NCBI RefSeq assembly: GCF_002160755.1
Contig: NZ_NFLE01000001.1
Location: forward strand, 286,671-350,670
From: Lachnoclostridium sp. An14
GTDB lineage: Bacteria; Bacillota; Clostridia; Lachnospirales; Lachnospiraceae
Direction: 5' to 3'
Length of the DNA: 64,000 bases
Of the stretch, positions 32,432-39,516 are shown piece by piece; within the stretch, counting starts at the first letter, position 1; each line of letters starts with the position of its first letter. The position numbers were made by a program, and so were the translations under genes. The notes below the pieces were generated by a model. It had not been told where the DNA came from. It did no database searches and saw nothing but the letters and a program-made list of their open reading frames with translations.

Positions 32432-33355
32432 CTATACAGTTCCCAAAATTTTCCCGAAAGATTCGTATACGGCCTGGATGCGGTCCCCGGCGGCCAGCCC
32501 CTCGGAAAAGGCAGTGGCGCTCCCGGCGGAAAGTCCCATGCGGAGGGCGCAGCCAAAGTCTCCGGTTCTCAGCCAGCCGGCCAGAAACCCGGCCACCATG
32601 GAATCCCCGGCTCCCACGGCGTTTACCAGGCGGCCTTCCGGGGCCGGGAGCTGATGTCTCTCCCCATTCTGGTCCGCCAGCACCGCCCCCTCTCCCGCCA
32701 TGGACACCAGCACATTCTTCGCCCCCATGGTCTGAAGGCGCTTGGCGTAGGAGATGGCCTCCTCCCGGCTGCGGATTTCCACGCCGAAAATCCCGCCCAG
32801 CTCGTGGTGGTTGGGCTTTACCAGAAACGGCTGATGGGCCAATGCCTCCGTCAAAAGGCTGCCGTCCGCATCCACCGCCGTCAAAACTCCGCGGCCGGAA
32901 AGCCGGCCTAAAATGTCCCCGTAAACGTTGGGCGGCAGAGAGCGGGGGATGGAACCGGCCAGCACCAGCACATCCCCCTGGCCCAGGGCCTCCAGCCGCC
33001 CTGACAGCCGCTCCCACTCCTTTGTCCCGATCTCCGGCCCCATGCCGTTGATCTCCGTCCCGTCAAAGTCCTTCAGCTTGACGTTAATCCGGGAGCAGCC
33101 GGAGGAAAGGGGGATAAAGTCACAGTGCAGCCCCAGCTCCTCCAGCCGCCTCTCGATCTCCTGGCCCACAAACCCGGCCGTAAAGCCCAGGGCCGTGCTC
33201 TCCAGCCCCAGCTCCCGCAGCACCAGAGACACGTTGATCCCCTTGCCTCCAGGAAATAAGCGCTCCTCCACCGTACGGTTCGTCCGTCCAAGGGCAAAGC
33301 CGTCCAGGGACACCACATAGTCCAGGGACGGATTAAAGGTGACTGTATAAATCAT
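32432..33355 (-). CDS. fruK: 1-phosphofructokinase (PfkB family)
   Basis: Phosphorylates fructose 1-phosphate to fructose 1,6-bisphosphate. 307 residues, usual size. PfkB signatures: FPGGKGINVSLVLRELG (residues 34-50) and NAVGAGDSMVAGFLAGW (about 244-260, catalytic Asp in GAGD). NPSLDYVV near the start is typical of the FruK/LacC group. A tagatose-6-phosphate kinase (LacC) cannot be excluded because no fructose PTS or fruR is adjacent. SD GGGAGG before the ATG. Confidence 0.85.
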   Translation of the reverse strand: MIYTVTFNPSLDYVVSLDGFALGRTNRTVEERLFPGGKGINVSLVLRELGLESTALGFTAGFVGQEIERRLEELGLHCDFIPLSSGCSRINVKLKDFDGTEINGMGPEIGTKEWERLSGRLEALGQGDVLVLAGSIPRSLPPNVYGDILGRLSGRGVLTAVDADGSLLTEALAHQPFLVKPNHHELGGIFGVEIRSREEAISYAKRLQTMGAKNVLVSMAGEGAVLADQNGERHQLPAPEGRLVNAVGAGDSMVAGFLAGWLRTGDFGCALRMGLSAGSATAFSEGLAAGDRIQAVYESFGKILGTV

Positions 33356-33394
33356 GAAAATTCCTCCCGTATCCGTTTTGCCGGCTTTCTAAAA

Positions 33395-33503
33395 AGTGTG
33401 CGCTTGGCGCACACCCGCGCCGGAGCTCGGCTGCGCCAGCAGCCATATTCCTCTGCGCGAAGTGCGCCTCCCGCCGGAGCGCGGCGGCCCATTTCCTATG
33501 AAA
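33395..33503 (-). repeat. Dispersed palindromic repeat, copy g (overlaps a gene end)
   Basis: Nearly as long as copy d: AGTGTGCGC-TTG-GCGCACAC hairpin, CGCGCCGGAGCTCGG, GGCTGCGCCAGCAGCC, GCGCGAAGTGCGC and CTCCCGCCGGAG are all present. At its right end only half of the palindrome remains (TTTCATAGGAAAT on the minus strand), and this half contains the stop codon of the flippase-like gene. Confidence 0.85.
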
Positions 33504-34899
33504 CAAGAAGCAGCCGCAAAAGCCCCCGGCAGCCCAGGCAAAACAGCGCGGCCGACACTCCGTGAGCCGCCGCCAGCCCGTAAACTCCAAAGCCCCCAGG
33601 CGACAGGAGCAAAGCGGCCGCCGCCCCGTGGACCGCCAGGGAAACCACTGCCGCCAGGACAGCAACCGTCCCCTTCCCCAGCCGGATCAGGGCCGCCCCG
33701 CACACGGCTTCCACCGCCAGAAAGGGGATCGCCGCCCCGCAGAAAGCAGAAAGCCCCAGGGTCATTCCGCTCTCCATGCCAGGGTATAAAAGGCCACTCC
33801 CAAAGGCCCCAAGAAGTGCCAATACCACCGCACCCAGACACCCGGCGCCAGCGGACAGCCGTACCGCCTTCCCCAGACGCTCCCTGGCCTGTCTCCTGCC
33901 GTTTTTCCTCCCGGTGATGCCGGACACGAGGGCCAGGCCGGGAGCGGCGAACAAGGCCGCCAGGCAGAGAGCCGGCAGCAGACAGCGAAACAACAGCCCC
34001 CAGCCGGTTTCCCCGGCGATCAGGCTCCCGTCCCCGGCCGCCGGCTGCCGGTACAGCGCGCTATCCAGCAGAAAACTTCCTCCAAAGGCCAGCCACAAAA
34101 GCCCGGAATACAGGCCGCCGAAGGCCGGCAGCGCCGAAAATCCGGAAGAACCGGCCCCGCCGGAGGCCGTCTCCCGCCCCTCATTCCGCGTCCGCCTCTC
34201 CCAACCCTTTCCAAACAGGCCCAAAAGCGCCAGACAGGCTGCCAGGGCGATCCCGGCTCCCACGCCTAACCCAAGGAGGCTTCCGGAGGCGCCGAAGGCG
34301 CCGGAATATCCGGCTGTGCCGTACACCAGCTCCGACTTTCTCCCATCCAGACTGCCGGAGGCGGCCAGAGCTATGGCAGCCGCTCCTCCAGCCGCCTGCT
34401 CCAAAAACAGAAGGCCAATCGCCGTTCTCCCCGCGCCGAGGCCGGACATCCGCCCTCTGGCCGCACCCAGGGCCGGCAGAACTGCCGCCGCCAGCGCCAG
34501 GCTTTCCCAGGAGTACCTCTCCATGGGCCGTCCGAAAAAGGCCGCCAGTTTCTCCCCTCCGAGGAACAGACCGCCCCCAAGAAGGGCCCCAGCCGCCGCG
34601 GCCAGGACAAAGGCCTGATAAAACAGCCGTCTGGCACTCCGCCGTTTTCCCTTCCGCACCAGGGAGGCCGTCCGCCTCGCCACCGCCCAGGGAATGGCAA
34701 AGGCCGACAGCCCCCAAAGGGTGAGATAGGCAAAATAGGGAGCCGCCTGCCAGACGCTCCCCTCCTGCCCGATCCGGCTCAGAGCCGGAAACCGGAGCGC
34801 CGGCCCCAGAGCGGCGCACACCGCCGCCAGAGCCGGTCCTAAAAGCAGTACGGCCCCTCCGGTTCTGCCGTCTGCCCTCTCTGTTCTGTTAGTTCCCAT
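33496..34899 (-). CDS. MurJ/SpoVB-like polysaccharide flippase homologue, diverged
   Basis: 467 residues, 12 or more membrane segments, extremely Ala/Gly/Leu-rich. The N-terminal pattern (FPALSRIGQEGSVWQAAPYFAYLTLWGLSAFAIPWAVARRTASLV) follows the SpoVB/MurJ family template of an I-G-x-x-G loop and then the LP-A-V-S helix. Family members flip lipid-linked sugars; activity here is inferred. The start at 34899 overlaps the DUF3048 gene by 11 bp and GGAG is 4 nt upstream. The stop TAG lies in repeat copy g, so the C-terminus may have been altered by the repeat. Confidence 0.7.
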   Translation of the reverse strand: MGTNRTERADGRTGGAVLLLGPALAAVCAALGPALRFPALSRIGQEGSVWQAAPYFAYLTLWGLSAFAIPWAVARRTASLVRKGKRRSARRLFYQAFVLAAAAGALLGGGLFLGGEKLAAFFGRPMERYSWESLALAAAVLPALGAARGRMSGLGAGRTAIGLLFLEQAAGGAAAIALAASGSLDGRKSELVYGTAGYSGAFGASGSLLGLGVGAGIALAACLALLGLFGKGWERRTRNEGRETASGGAGSSGFSALPAFGGLYSGLLWLAFGGSFLLDSALYRQPAAGDGSLIAGETGWGLLFRCLLPALCLAALFAAPGLALVSGITGRKNGRRQARERLGKAVRLSAGAGCLGAVVLALLGAFGSGLLYPGMESGMTLGLSAFCGAAIPFLAVEAVCGAALIRLGKGTVAVLAAVVSLAVHGAAAALLLSPGGFGVYGLAAAHGVSAALFCLGCRGLLRLLLVS

Positions 34900-36013
34900 A
34901 AAACTCCGTCCTGTCCACATATTTGGTAGAGAGGATGCACACCCAGGTCTTTCCCGGATTCAGCCGGATTTCCTCCCCATCCGGGCCGTAGTAGCGGGTG
35001 ACGCCCTTTTCCTTCTTCCAGCTCACCGGCACCGCCTTCCCGTTGGTGGCGTAGTAGCCCCACTCTGAGGTCTCCACGTTGAAATTCTGATACTGCGTGT
35101 TGGCGTAGTAGCCGGACTGGCAGTACTGGATAATCACGTTTTTCACCGCCAGAGGGCCTTCGTCGCTCTGTTCCGGCGCTCCGGACTGATACCGGTGGTA
35201 CAGCCCGTCTCCCTCCTCGTACTGAAAATAGGGGTGATACATGGTGTAGCCCGGCTCAATCCGGCCAGCCTCCACCGCCGTATCAAAGTCCAGGGTCACC
35301 GGCTCGTCCGGCCTGGCAAACTGGTAGTGCCCCTCATAGCCGTCCCCGTACTCCTGGCTGTAGCCCAGAGCCTGGATCACCTTCTGAATCCCCTGAAAGC
35401 TGGTGTAGGCGTTGTGAGGGGACTTTTTGTCCTTCGACCGGAAAAACGCCTGAGCGCCCTTTCCCTCGATCCCGTTGATATTGTCAATGCTGTCCAGATA
35501 AGGTTTCGCGAAGGTGCTCTGCCCGTAGTGGGCGTAAATGGCGTCAAATTCCTTGGCGAAATCAATGTAGCAGTTGCGGCAGCTGCGCACAGAACCAATC
35601 CGCTCCAGACCGTCGTAGTCCTCCAGAAGGGCCATATACCGGTTCATTTCCCCTTCCACAGGCACCTCGTAGATGACCCCGGCACGGCCCATGCCGTAGT
35701 GGGGCCAGGACTCCTTGTCGTTGCTGATCATCACCGCCAGGGGCCGGCGGTCGGCCTGCTCCACCGCCCGCATTTCCCCGGTGAGGTAGCTCTGGATCTT
35801 CCCGTCCACGGCAATCCGCTCCTGGGGAATGTACTCCGTTTCCGCCTTTGTCTCCTCCTGGGCGGCCGTCACCTCCACCGGCTTTTCCGCCTGCGTCTGC
35901 CCCGTCTCCTCCGGCAGTCCGTTCACCGCCTCCGCGTATTTATTTCCGCACCCGGGCAAAAGCAGGCTCAGAGCCAGTCCCAGGCACAGCGCAAATCCCC
36001 CCATCTTTCTCAT
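34889..36013 (-). CDS. DUF3048 (YerB-like) lipoprotein
   Basis: 374 residues. Lipoprotein signal with lipobox LLLPGC (Cys about residue 22), an acidic linker, then the DUF3048 domain: RRPLAVMISNDKESWPHYG, GVIYEVPVEGEMNRYMALLE, and a C-terminal half ending in LNPGKTWVCILS. Exported to the outer membrane face. The family function is not established; a link to cell envelope or lytic enzymes has been suggested for relatives. ATG overlaps the ybeY stop by 4 bp, and the flippase gene overlaps its end. Confidence 0.9.
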   Translation of the reverse strand: MRKMGGFALCLGLALSLLLPGCGNKYAEAVNGLPEETGQTQAEKPVEVTAAQEETKAETEYIPQERIAVDGKIQSYLTGEMRAVEQADRRPLAVMISNDKESWPHYGMGRAGVIYEVPVEGEMNRYMALLEDYDGLERIGSVRSCRNCYIDFAKEFDAIYAHYGQSTFAKPYLDSIDNINGIEGKGAQAFFRSKDKKSPHNAYTSFQGIQKVIQALGYSQEYGDGYEGHYQFARPDEPVTLDFDTAVEAGRIEPGYTMYHPYFQYEEGDGLYHRYQSGAPEQSDEGPLAVKNVIIQYCQSGYYANTQYQNFNVETSEWGYYATNGKAVPVSWKKEKGVTRYYGPDGEEIRLNPGKTWVCILSTKYVDRTEFYGN

Positions 36014-36507
36014 CTGCGGTACCCTCTCCTCTCCAGGATTTCCTCCTGTTTTTTCTCCATGAGAAGGCGCTCCTCCTCCTCCATGTGGTCGTATCCGAAT
36101 AAATGGAGCATACTGTGGGCCACTAAAAAGGCCAGTTCCCGCTCCCTGGAGTGGCCGTACTTTTCCGCCTGCTCCTCCACCTTATCCACGGAAACCACAA
36201 TATCCCCCAGCATCAGCTCCCCCGTCTCCGGGTTAAAATAGTCCTCGGCCCGGTCCTCCAGCCCGTCAAAATCCGCCGGCCGCTCATAGTCCACCATGGG
36301 AAAGGACAGCACGTCCGTGGGGCTGTCAATGCCCCGGTGCTCCCGGTTGATCTCCCGAATGGCCTCGTTGTCCGTCAGGGTGACGCTCACCTCCGCCTCG
36401 TAGGGGCAGTCCTCGTAGTCCATGGCCTCCTCAATCACGTCGTTTATAATGGTTTCATAGGGCAGCTCCAGCCGCCGTTTCGCCTCGTATTCAATCTCTA
36501 CGGTCAT
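36010..36507 (-). CDS. ybeY: Endoribonuclease YbeY, rRNA maturation factor
   Basis: Zinc-dependent RNase for 16S rRNA 3' maturation and ribosome quality control. 165 residues. Active site HSMLHLFGYDH gives His-x3-His-x5-His. The preceding TDVLSFPM is also characteristic. SD GAAGG. Overlaps phoH by 17 bp at its start and DUF3048 by 4 bp at its end: a tightly packed operon yqfC-yqfD-phoH-ybeY, the usual Firmicute order. Confidence 0.97.
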   Translation of the reverse strand: MTVEIEYEAKRRLELPYETIINDVIEEAMDYEDCPYEAEVSVTLTDNEAIREINREHRGIDSPTDVLSFPMVDYERPADFDGLEDRAEDYFNPETGELMLGDIVVSVDKVEEQAEKYGHSRERELAFLVAHSMLHLFGYDHMEEEERLLMEKKQEEILERRGYRR

Positions 36508-37507
36508 TTTTCCTTCTCCTCATGCCCTTGGGCTTTTCTCCCTTGTCCTTTAACTTGCTCTCGTAGTCGTCATAGGCCTGTACGATCTTCTGCACCAGGG
36601 GATGGCGCACCACGTCCTGGTTGGTCAGACGGCAGAATCCGATGTCGTCGATCTTTCCCAGGACCTTTAAAGCCATATCCAGTCCGGACACCGTACCCGG
36701 CGCCAGGTCCTTCTGGGTCTGGTCTCCGGTGACGATCACCTTGGAGCCAAAGCCGATCCTGGTGAGAAACATCTTCATCTGGGCCGGCGTAGTGTTCTGG
36801 GCCTCGTCCAGGATAATGAAGGCGCTGTCTAAGGTCCGCCCTCTCATGTAGGCCAGAGGCGCCACCTCAATCAGCCCCTTCTCCGAGTTGTGCAGGTAGC
36901 TCTCCGCCCCCATGATCTGGTAGAGGGCGTCGTAGAGAGGCCGCAGGTAGGGGTCGATCTTGCTCTGCAAATCTCCCGGCAGAAAGCCCAGCTTTTCCCC
37001 TGCCTCGATGGCCGGACGGGTGAGGATGATCCGGTTCACCTCCCCGTTTTTAAAGGCCTGGATGGCCATGGCCATGGCCAGATAAGTCTTTCCCGTTCCC
37101 GCGGGGCCGATGCCGAAGACAATCATCTTCTTGCGGATCAGGTCCACGTACTGCTTCTGCCCTACCGTCTTTGGCTTTACCGGCTTTCCGTTTATGGTGC
37201 GGCAGATGATGTCCTTGTCGATTTCCAGGATCTGCCCGTCACTCTCCGTGAAGGAGAGGGAAATGGCGTAGTCCACGTTCTGCTCCGTAATGGCGTTTCC
37301 CCGCTTGGAAAGCTCAATCAGGTTGGAAAATACGCTCTTGGCCTTTTTTACCATCTCCTCCGGCCCGATGACCTTGATCATGCCGTCCCTGGCGATCATG
37401 GTCACCCGCAGGGTCCTCTCGATTTTCTTGATGTAGCTGTCAAACTGCCCGCAGACGTTCTGCTCGTGCTCCGCGGGGATGTCGATCATGGTTTCAATCA
37501 CACTCAT
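36491..37507 (-). CDS. phoH: PhoH-like ATPase
   Basis: 338 residues. Walker A GPAGTGKTYLA (about 140-150) and Walker B FIILDEAQNTTP are clear. The N-terminal KH-like region (VTMIARDGMIKVIGPEE) is consistent with RNA binding. Conserved beside ybeY; a role in RNA metabolism is supposed but the reaction is not known. The C-terminus is strongly basic (KPKGMRRRKNDRRD). ATG overlaps the yqfD stop by 4 bp. Confidence 0.95.
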   Translation of the reverse strand: MSVIETMIDIPAEHEQNVCGQFDSYIKKIERTLRVTMIARDGMIKVIGPEEMVKKAKSVFSNLIELSKRGNAITEQNVDYAISLSFTESDGQILEIDKDIICRTINGKPVKPKTVGQKQYVDLIRKKMIVFGIGPAGTGKTYLAMAMAIQAFKNGEVNRIILTRPAIEAGEKLGFLPGDLQSKIDPYLRPLYDALYQIMGAESYLHNSEKGLIEVAPLAYMRGRTLDSAFIILDEAQNTTPAQMKMFLTRIGFGSKVIVTGDQTQKDLAPGTVSGLDMALKVLGKIDDIGFCRLTNQDVVRHPLVQKIVQAYDDYESKLKDKGEKPKGMRRRKNDRRD

Positions 37508-38739
37508 TCTGTCCTGTCATTCTCCTCTACTGCTGATATTTTGCTGGACGTAAGCTCCCGGCTTTCTCCTATGGGCTCCCGAAGAACGGCGCTGCCCTCC
37601 ACGGAAAAGCCAGAACCGGTTTCTACTATTCTAGCATTATTTTCCTCAATCTGCACCCCTTTTTCTGTCAATTTTTCCGAAAATTCCGTCAATGCCTGCT
37701 CTTTTGCCTCCTCCTTCTCCTCCGGCGTGCACATCCGCTCGTAGGAGCTGTACTCCTTAGCCAGGATTCTTCCCCACCACACCGGCAGGCAGAAATTTTC
37801 CGTCAGAGCCAGCTGGTGCTCCTCCGTGGCCGTTTTCCACTGGCTTTCCCCCTGCTCCGGCGGCATCAGGCGAAGGCTCCAGCCGCCCACAGTCAGAAAC
37901 ACCCCCCGGCGCTCCCAGCCCGTCATCGTCTCCACGGTTCTCCAGCCGCTGTAATCCTGACGGTAGGAGGCCGACGTCCTGGCGGTCACATCCCCGTCTG
38001 CTCGGACGTAGTGTTCCGCCACCACCGTTCCCCCGTCGTCAGTGATGGGCACCACGCCGCTGATCAGCACATCCCCGGCGGCCACCGTATCCCCCACAGC
38101 CACCTGAGGCGTGCCGCTGCGGACAATCATCTCCGTGATGATCCCGTCCTTTTCCGCCACAATGTCACAGGGGCCCGTCTCCAGCTCCGGAACGGAGGAG
38201 AGAACCTCATTCTCCTTTATCTTAACCAGGAGGCGGGTTCCCGATACCCGCGCCGATACCCAGGTGATCTCCGGAAAATCCGTGCGCAGGCTGTCCTCCA
38301 GATCCTGACAGTCCACCAGGCTTTTTGGCATCCCGCAGCGGATGTCCAAGCCGCCAAAATACCGTACCAGCGTGTCCTCCGTGTACATCCGGTTGCCCTC
38401 CACCTGGATGTCCCAGATAAAGAAGGACAGGCCGTAGAGCATGGCAAAACAGGCCGCCACCCCGGCGAAGAACAGTTTCCGTTTCCGGTTCCGGTATAAA
38501 AAAAAGGGCAGGCCGTACCGTCTCCGGATCCGGAGCTTTACCTGCGCCTTTCGGATGGGTTCCCTGGACTGGCGCAGCCCGGCCACCGTCATATAGCCCT
38601 CGCAGCCCTCCGGGGTGGCCCTAAGCCCCCACAGCTCGATCCCCCGGCTCCGGCAGAGGTTGAAAAACCGCTCCGGCGCCCGGCCGGTAAGCCGCACCAA
38701 CAGATACCCGCCCAGCCAGCGGGACAGTCCTGCCCTCAT
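37504..38739 (-). CDS. yqfD: Sporulation protein YqfD
   Basis: 411 residues, required for sporulation in Bacillus, SigE-controlled there. N-terminal cytoplasmic domain (SRWLGGYLLVRLTGRAPERFFNLC), one membrane helix (about residues 85-108), then a long extracytoplasmic domain with FIWDIQVEGN and ITWVSARVSGTRLLVKIKEN. I place the start at 38739, not 38763: GGAGG lies 6 nt before this ATG, inside the end of yqfC, while the upstream ATG has no SD. Confidence 0.9.
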   Translation of the reverse strand: MRAGLSRWLGGYLLVRLTGRAPERFFNLCRSRGIELWGLRATPEGCEGYMTVAGLRQSREPIRKAQVKLRIRRRYGLPFFLYRNRKRKLFFAGVAACFAMLYGLSFFIWDIQVEGNRMYTEDTLVRYFGGLDIRCGMPKSLVDCQDLEDSLRTDFPEITWVSARVSGTRLLVKIKENEVLSSVPELETGPCDIVAEKDGIITEMIVRSGTPQVAVGDTVAAGDVLISGVVPITDDGGTVVAEHYVRADGDVTARTSASYRQDYSGWRTVETMTGWERRGVFLTVGGWSLRLMPPEQGESQWKTATEEHQLALTENFCLPVWWGRILAKEYSSYERMCTPEEKEEAKEQALTEFSEKLTEKGVQIEENNARIVETGSGFSVEGSAVLREPIGESRELTSSKISAVEENDRTE

Positions 38740-38749
38740 GGCATCCCTC

Positions 38750-39022
38750 CTACATTTCCTCAAACTCGATCCGGCGGATCACTCCCGTTACCCTCATGCT
38801 TTCCTCATCGTAATAGTCGATCATCAGCCCGTTTCCTTCCACGGAGATCTTCCCGTTCTTTGTCAGAAGTTTCAGGCAGCCGTCCCCGTAAAAGAGAATG
38901 CTCCTGTAGTTTTCAATCACCATGGTCCGCCCTCCCTCCATGGAAATCACCGTCTCCCCCAGAACCACGTCCCTGGGCAGTCCCAGGGCATCCACGGCGG
39001 CCATCCTCACCCGACGTCCCAT
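38750..39022 (-). CDS. yqfC: Sporulation protein YqfC
   Basis: 90 residues, small beta-rich protein always paired with yqfD. Recognisable: LGLPRDVVLGETVISMEGGRTMVIENYRSILFY, then ISVEGNGLMIDYYDEESMRVTG. Start set at 39022 (MGRRVRM), the usual position relative to LGLPRDVV; the SD is weak (AAGGGG, about 11 nt away). The open frame further upstream passes through repeat copy h and is not coding. First gene of the sporulation/rRNA operon. Confidence 0.85.
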   Translation of the reverse strand: MGRRVRMAAVDALGLPRDVVLGETVISMEGGRTMVIENYRSILFYGDGCLKLLTKNGKISVEGNGLMIDYYDEESMRVTGVIRRIEFEEM

Positions 39023-39102
39023 TGGCAGGGCCCCTTTTTGCGCCTTTCTACCACTGTATGCGGGAGAAGGCCGTTCCATACCTGGGAAGGGGAGGGGAAA
39101 CG

Positions 39103-39150
39103 GCCGGCCGGAGGCTTTTGTGTCATAGAGGACGCCGTTTCCTATGACAC
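39103..39150 (-). repeat. Dispersed palindromic repeat, copy h (core only)
   Basis: TGTCATAGAGGAC-GCC-GTTTCCTATGACA (39121-39149) with GCCGGCCGGAGGC (39103-39115). It directly follows the rpsU terminator in minus-strand order and lies 80 nt before the yqfC start. Confidence 0.82.
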
Positions 39151-39154
39151 GACG

Positions 39155-39182
39155 AAAAAATCCCCGATAGACTCTATCGGGG
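39155..39182 (-). terminator. Intrinsic terminator of rpsU
   Basis: CCCCGATAGA (39162-39171) and TCTATCGGGG (39173-39182), effective loop about GACTC, then TTTTTT on the minus strand (39155-39160). It begins 22 nt after the rpsU stop. Confidence 0.88.
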
Positions 39183-39203
39183 ATTAACTGCAACTGATCT
39201 CAA

Positions 39204-39380
39204 TTAGTTGAATTTACGTTTTCTAGCCGCTTCGGACTTTTTCTTACGTCTTACGCTCGGCTTCTCGTAATGCTCTCTCTTACGGATCTCCTGCTGGATA
39301 CCTGCCTTTGCACAGTTTCTCTTGAATCTGCGCAGCGCGCTGTCCAGACTCTCGTTATCTTTTACGATTACGTTAGACAT
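39204..39380 (-). CDS. rpsU: 30S ribosomal protein S21
   Basis: 58 residues: begins [20 protein letters not shown] and ends with the basic [17 protein letters not shown], a textbook S21. S21 helps the 30S subunit bind mRNA. AGGTGTGAGC precedes the ATG. Monocistronic, with own terminator; in clostridia it commonly sits just upstream of yqfC as here. Confidence 0.98.
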   Translation of the reverse strand: MSNVIVKDNESLDSALRRFKRNCAKAGIQQEIRKREHYEKPSVRRKKKSEAARKRKFN

Positions 39381-39516
39381 AGCTCACACCTGACCTCCCT
39401 CCAGTTGTGTAATGAGTGCAAAAAACAACTGTTTGGGTATTTTATAGCACTGCAGTAATTATATCATAAAATCCTGTTTCGTCAACAGGATTTTACAATT
39501 TTGTTGGAAATAACGG

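Noticed and set aside
39023..39193. N-terminal extension of YqfC
   Set aside because: The extension is repeat copy h in translation and is absent from the YqfC family.
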